Positions 19,868 through 22,859 of a stretch of 22,859 nucleotides of DNA are shown in pieces. The DNA is from JBAYHA01 sp041666425 (GTDB taxonomy: Bacteria; Patescibacteriota; Patescibacteriia; UBA11705; JABHMO01), in the NCBI GenBank assembly GCA_041666425.1, contig JBAYHA010000010.1:1-22859 (forward strand), given 5' to 3'. Made by a program: the position numbers and the translations under genes. The first letter of the stretch is position 1. The number at the start of each line of letters is the position of its first letter. The notes beneath the pieces were generated by a model. It was given only the letters and a program-made list of their open reading frames with translations, was not told where the DNA came from and searched no databases.

Positions 19868-21688
19868 ATGATGGAAAAAAAACAAGTGCCTGTGCCTTAT
19901 TGGCTCAGCGACTTGATGCTGAAGTTCAAGGCCGATATAGCGCACCTTTGCATTCTTTGGGGAAACATCTATGATTTTCAAAGGAATATGAGGGGCGAAT
20001 ATCTGACTTTGTATCAGTATCTTACCGATATTTTCGAGCAAAGAGATCTCATCATGTTTTATTCCCTGTCTTCCGGCTTACAGTTTGCAAGTGAGGATAT
20101 GGAGAAGCTGTTCCGTTCCCGATATTTGGGAGCGGGCGCCACGACCGGCAATACCGCCGGACAATCGGCGGCGCAGAAAGCGGCTCTCGGTTTGCAACAG
20201 AATCAAGCTTCGAACGCTCCGCTGTCCCAGATTGTGGGAGAAAAACCGGAGCAGGTTCTGAAATTTATGGAGAGGGTGGTTTTCGACACAAGCGACGGGC
20301 ATTTGAGTATCGTGCTGATTGTCGATTTCGCCCACAACATCGCTCCGAACCAGATCATGACGCACAACGCTGGCGACAGAATTTCAGTGGAGATGCTCGA
20401 GCGTTGGGCAAAAGACGGAAGGATCAAAGAGGCCGGCAACACGATTGTTCTAATAACGCCGTCACTCGCCAGTCTGGCGGAAGGTCTGCGCTCTCCGCAA
20501 GGAGAAGCGGTGGCCGTGCGTATTCCCAAGCCCAATGAAGATGAAAGGACAAACCGCTGGAGATATAACCATTCCTTGAATGGCGTGGTGTTCTCCGACG
20601 GGCTTACTCCTGAACGTCTGGGTCGAATTACGAATGGGTTGTCGTACAAGCAGATTGACGCCATCTACCGGCTCGCCAAGGAGAAAAAAATCCCTGTTTC
20701 GTTATCGCTCGTAAAAGAGAAGAAACAGGAAATTCTGGAAACCGAGTTCGGCGACCGCCTCAAGGTCAAGATGCCGAAGTGGGGATTTGACTACTTCGGT
20801 GGTAAGGAATACCTTAAGCGGTATGGTAGGGAGATTAATGACAACATTCTGAGCGGTATGTGGCGAAGATTGCCTATGGGTATATTGGCAAGCGGTCCTC
20901 CGGGAACAGGCAAAACATTTTTTTTCGAATGTTTGGCCTATGAGTGCGGTTTTAATTTTGTCGAGATATCCAATCCGAGAAGTATGTGGGTCGGACAGTC
21001 TGAAGAGATTGCGGAGAAAATATTTGCTTGTTTGGATGACTTGGCTCCGGTCATAGTCATCGAAGATGAAGCCGACCAAAGCGAAACGTCCAGGGACACT
21101 CCCAACGGAGACTCGGGCGTTTCCAACCGACTGAGGCAGATGAAGTTCAAATTCACCTCCGATCCAAAAAGGCGAGGCAAGGTAATCTGGGTGCGTATTT
21201 CCAATCGCTCTGACTTGATTGATACGGCGTATAAGAGAGAAGGCAGGAGCGACGATACGATACCGTTCCTCATGCCGAATCCGGACGAGTACGCCGACAT
21301 CTTCAAGGTTATGTTCGCCCGTTACGAAATTCCGACCGACATCAAAGATTTCGCGCAGTTCGCCGCTGACGTATCCGCCAAAGGATATTGCACCGGCGCA
21401 AGCGTGGAGTGGATGGTGCTGGAAGCCGACAAGCATGCCGGCAGGGACGGTCAGGATCAGGTGAGCAAGAAGCATCTTGAGCAAGCTATTTCCGATTGGG
21501 AGATGAAACTCAATCCGCAGGAAGTCGATCGCCAGATAATTTTGGCTATCGAGGGGTCGTCAAAAAGACTCCGGCCTGACAACTGGGAAAAGATATTGGC
21601 CGATGCGAAGGGCAAGCTCCACGGAGAACAAGTACCTGCGCAAAGCTCGTCCGTTTTCCCCGGACTCAATAAAGTATTAATAAGATAA
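19868..21688 (+). CDS. AAA ATPase, Ycf46-like, with degenerate N-terminal ATPase-like half
   Basis: A 606-aa protein with one complete AAA domain in the C-terminal half: Walker A GPPGTGKT (343-350), Walker B VIVIEDEAD (395-403), sensor-1-like WVRISNRSD (to 449) and an arginine-finger-like KREGR (456-460). The segment before Walker A (GFDYFGGKEYLKRYGREIND) is typical of Ycf46-like ATPases. The N-terminal half (SDLMLKFKADIAHLCILWGN, IYDF, then a G/A/Q/N-rich linker near 95-120, then SIVLIVDFAHNIAP and GNTIVLITPSLASLAEGLRS) looks like a second ATPase fold without a P-loop. It likely remodels a protein or nucleoprotein target using ATP; the target is unknown. ATG 19868 follows the SD AAGGAGG (19856-19862); the next codon is also ATG. 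A terminator follows the stop, so this ends the operon. Confidence 0.8.
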   Translation: MMEKKQVPVPYWLSDLMLKFKADIAHLCILWGNIYDFQRNMRGEYLTLYQYLTDIFEQRDLIMFYSLSSGLQFASEDMEKLFRSRYLGAGATTGNTAGQSAAQKAALGLQQNQASNAPLSQIVGEKPEQVLKFMERVVFDTSDGHLSIVLIVDFAHNIAPNQIMTHNAGDRISVEMLERWAKDGRIKEAGNTIVLITPSLASLAEGLRSPQGEAVAVRIPKPNEDERTNRWRYNHSLNGVVFSDGLTPERLGRITNGLSYKQIDAIYRLAKEKKIPVSLSLVKEKKQEILETEFGDRLKVKMPKWGFDYFGGKEYLKRYGREINDNILSGMWRRLPMGILASGPPGTGKTFFFECLAYECGFNFVEISNPRSMWVGQSEEIAEKIFACLDDLAPVIVIEDEADQSETSRDTPNGDSGVSNRLRQMKFKFTSDPKRRGKVIWVRISNRSDLIDTAYKREGRSDDTIPFLMPNPDEYADIFKVMFARYEIPTDIKDFAQFAADVSAKGYCTGASVEWMVLEADKHAGRDGQDQVSKKHLEQAISDWEMKLNPQEVDRQIILAIEGSSKRLRPDNWEKILADAKGKLHGEQVPAQSSSVFPGLNKVLIR

Positions 21689-21696
21689 TAACCAAA

Positions 21697-21733
21697 GGCG
21701 TGGAAGAAGAACATCGCTTCTACGCCCTTTTTC
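21697..21733 (+). terminator. Terminator after the AAA ATPase gene
   Basis: GGCGTGGAAG (21697-21706) pairs with CTTCTACGCC (21717-21726), ten pairs with one G-U, a 10-base loop, and then C-T5-C-TT. It separates the four-gene operon from the next gene. Confidence 0.85.
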
Positions 21734-21742
21734 TTGAGTTTC

Positions 21743-21785
21743 TGTTCAAATAGAAATGAACGGATGTTCAAGTTAATGATTGAAC
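21743..21785 (+). repeat. TGTTCAA repeats before the last gene
   Basis: TGTTCAA occurs at 21743-21749 and 21765-21771, 22 bp apart (two helical turns). The inverted TTGAAC at 21780-21785 can pair with GTTCAA 21766-21771. They stand just upstream of a TACAAT -10 candidate, so they are placed like regulator-binding sites. Confidence 0.4.
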
Positions 21786-21788
21786 TTT

Positions 21789-21794
21789 TACAAT
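21789..21794 (+). promoter_or_regulatory. Possible -10 box of the last gene
   Basis: TACAAT (21789-21794, five of six consensus positions) is placed to give a leader of about 27 nt before ATG 21828. No good -35 is present at 16-18 bases, where a TGTTCAA repeat lies instead, suggesting dependence on an activator if it is used. Confidence 0.35.
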
Positions 21795-21827
21795 TTATGA
21801 AACAAACCAAAATCAAGGAGAATCGGC

Positions 21828-22859
21828 ATGACAGTAAGGTTGATTACAAGCGACAAGGATTTGCGGATTGTTTTTAAGGTTTTACTTTGCGAATTAAGGG
21901 AAAAGATCAAAAGTGGGAAGTCTGTAATTTTTTTGCCATGGAAGTTTGTTTTGCCGGAAGATGAGATTGAGATCAAGGAAAAGGATGAATCTGTTGTAAA
22001 TGAAACAGGTGAAAAATTAATCAATTTTTCCTTTGAAGCCGAAGACGCGGAAATCGATTCGTTCGAAGCTTTGCGCCTTTTGGGCGTAACGCTCTATCAT
22101 TTGGTAACCGGCAAGTCAGAACTGACTCACGAAAGTTATCTGCTCGACGGTTATCGTCGACCGCTCAATTCTAGTCTGTGGCCTATCATTCTGCTTCTTC
22201 TCAAGGAAGAAGAACAGGATATAGAGAAGATCGAGGAGATGATCGATGCGGTGGATCCGGACGAAATAAAGTCCAACATTCAGCTACCGCAACCCGCCAT
22301 CGGTGCTATTAAAACGGGCAAAACCAGAACGGCTGACGACATCATTCGCGAACTGGCCAAGGAGAAGATCAAGATTATCGGTCATGAGCGCGTAGCGAAT
22401 TTCTGGGGCATATCTGTTCCGCAGGATGTTCGGATTCGCTACAGCGAGGAAACTCTTCGCGAAGCTATTGTTGCCAACCAGAGCGGCGAACAGTGGGCTT
22501 TGGCCTACTATGCCGGTCATTCCGCAAGGCAGATGAGAGCCAAATGGGGCGTCAACAAGAACACTCAGCCGTGCATTTACAACAACGACTGGTGGCTCAA
22601 GGACAAGGAAGATTACTGGGCGACCAAAACGCTGGAACCCGGGTATTATCTCCTCAACTTCAATGGCAAGTTCGACAGCAAGAAGTGGAGCGAACAGGAG
22701 AACCTGATTACCGGACTGGGGCCGATGTACGAAAGAGCTCACGAATTCGTAGTTGGTGAAACCGTTCTTTCCAACTTCAACATCCATAACGGAGAGCGGT
22801 TGTTGGAGAATTGGTATCACTGGGGGAAGGAGTCGTCCTCGGCCGACTATCGCGTCTGC
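21828..22859 (+). CDS. Uncharacterised protein, at least 344 codons, cut by right edge
   Basis: The frame from ATG 21828 is open through the last base of the window, so the C-terminus is missing. The start has a good SD AAGGAG (21815-21820). No named family is secure. Residues 76-130 (DSFEALRLLGVTLYHLVTGK, then LNSSLWPIILLLLKEE) recall the late C-lobe of eukaryotic-type protein kinases ('LGV-LY-L-TGK', later 'LW-II--LL'), but the catalytic motifs (VAIK lysine, HRD, DFG) do not precede it. The remainder contains VRIRYSEETLREAI, an aromatic-rich patch CIYNNDWWLKDKEDYW, GYYLLNFNGKF and ENWYHWGKE. The first ~65 codons are A/T-rich (22 G+C in each of two 60-base blocks from 21841); from about 22030 GC is 28-30 per 60. 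It could be an accessory or horizontally acquired gene. Confidence 0.7.
   Translation, partial: MTVRLITSDKDLRIVFKVLLCELREKIKSGKSVIFLPWKFVLPEDEIEIKEKDESVVNETGEKLINFSFEAEDAEIDSFEALRLLGVTLYHLVTGKSELTHESYLLDGYRRPLNSSLWPIILLLLKEEEQDIEKIEEMIDAVDPDEIKSNIQLPQPAIGAIKTGKTRTADDIIRELAKEKIKIIGHERVANFWGISVPQDVRIRYSEETLREAIVANQSGEQWALAYYAGHSARQMRAKWGVNKNTQPCIYNNDWWLKDKEDYWATKTLEPGYYLLNFNGKFDSKKWSEQENLITGLGPMYERAHEFVVGETVLSNFNIHNGERLLENWYHWGKESSSADYRVC

Noticed and set aside
20702..21484. 260-aa open frame on the minus strand
   Set aside because: It is the mirror of the AAA ATPase gene; no SD, no family features and the plus frame has all ATPase motifs.
22284..22820. 178-aa open frame on the minus strand
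   Set aside because: It is antisense to the plus-strand gene open from 21828 to the window end, which has an SD and matching composition.
1..22859. tRNA, rRNA, CRISPR arrays, insertion sequences or transposase genes
   Set aside because: I saw no cloverleaf with CCA-type end, no rRNA-conserved segments, no regularly spaced repeats and no transposase or integrase motifs, so the accessory part has no visible mobility gene.

Overview
The window is a stretch of bacterial chromosome with moderately low GC. It is most likely from a Patescibacteria (Candidate Phyla Radiation, CPR) genome. The evidence is a compact str/S10/spc ribosomal-protein cluster that lacks rpmD (L30) between rpsE and rplO, a loss described across CPR bacteria; many ribosomal proteins with lysine- or alanine-rich tails; and initiation regions in the ribosomal operon that end in A/T-rich ...(A)TATG without a Shine-Dalgarno (SD) motif. 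The standard code fits: TAA is by far the commonest stop, TAG occurs once (rpmC) and TGA twice.

Layout. 1-2604: the 3' part of fusA, an unnamed 98-aa gene, then tuf behind its own promoter and a foldable leader. 2615-12532: rpsJ, a 250-bp gap holding a promoter and a terminator-like hairpin, then rplC-rplD-rplW-rplB-rpsS-rplV-rpsC-rplP-rpmC-rpsQ-rplN-rplX-rplE-rpsN-rpsH-rplF-rplR-rpsE-rplO. 12572-16466: secY, a terminator, then adk-map followed by ruvX-recO instead of the infA/rpmJ/rpsM/rpsK/rpoA block seen in many bacteria. 16551-17531: an acidic, cysteine-containing predicted lipoprotein with its own promoter. 17538-17594: back-to-back terminators. 17605-18768 (minus): a 387-aa protein with faint DHH/MYG1-like features. 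19005-21688 (plus): a four-gene operon with higher GC, strong SDs and overlapping genes. It resembles DUF1257 (Ycf35-like), DUF2997, an unrecognised 73-aa protein and a Ycf46-like AAA ATPase. 21828-end: a gene of at least 344 codons cut by the right edge, of unknown function, whose composition changes abruptly near codon 65.

How it fits together. The left two thirds is translation and secretion housekeeping (EF-G, EF-Tu, ribosomal proteins, SecY, Adk, Met aminopeptidase) plus recombination genes. The right third is accessory. The minus-strand gene and the four-gene operon diverge from one ~236-bp intergenic region. Each has the same promoter-leader layout at identical spacing: TTGACA-N12-TATGATAA-N11-AGTTCTTT. 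The last element resembles the boxA antitermination sequence of rRNA leaders. A looser version lies in front of the lipoprotein gene. The plus-strand copy also has two perfect tandem TATTACGGGGG repeats touching its -35 box. I consider this shared promoter-leader module, together with the DUF1257/DUF2997/AAA operon, the most interesting content of the window.
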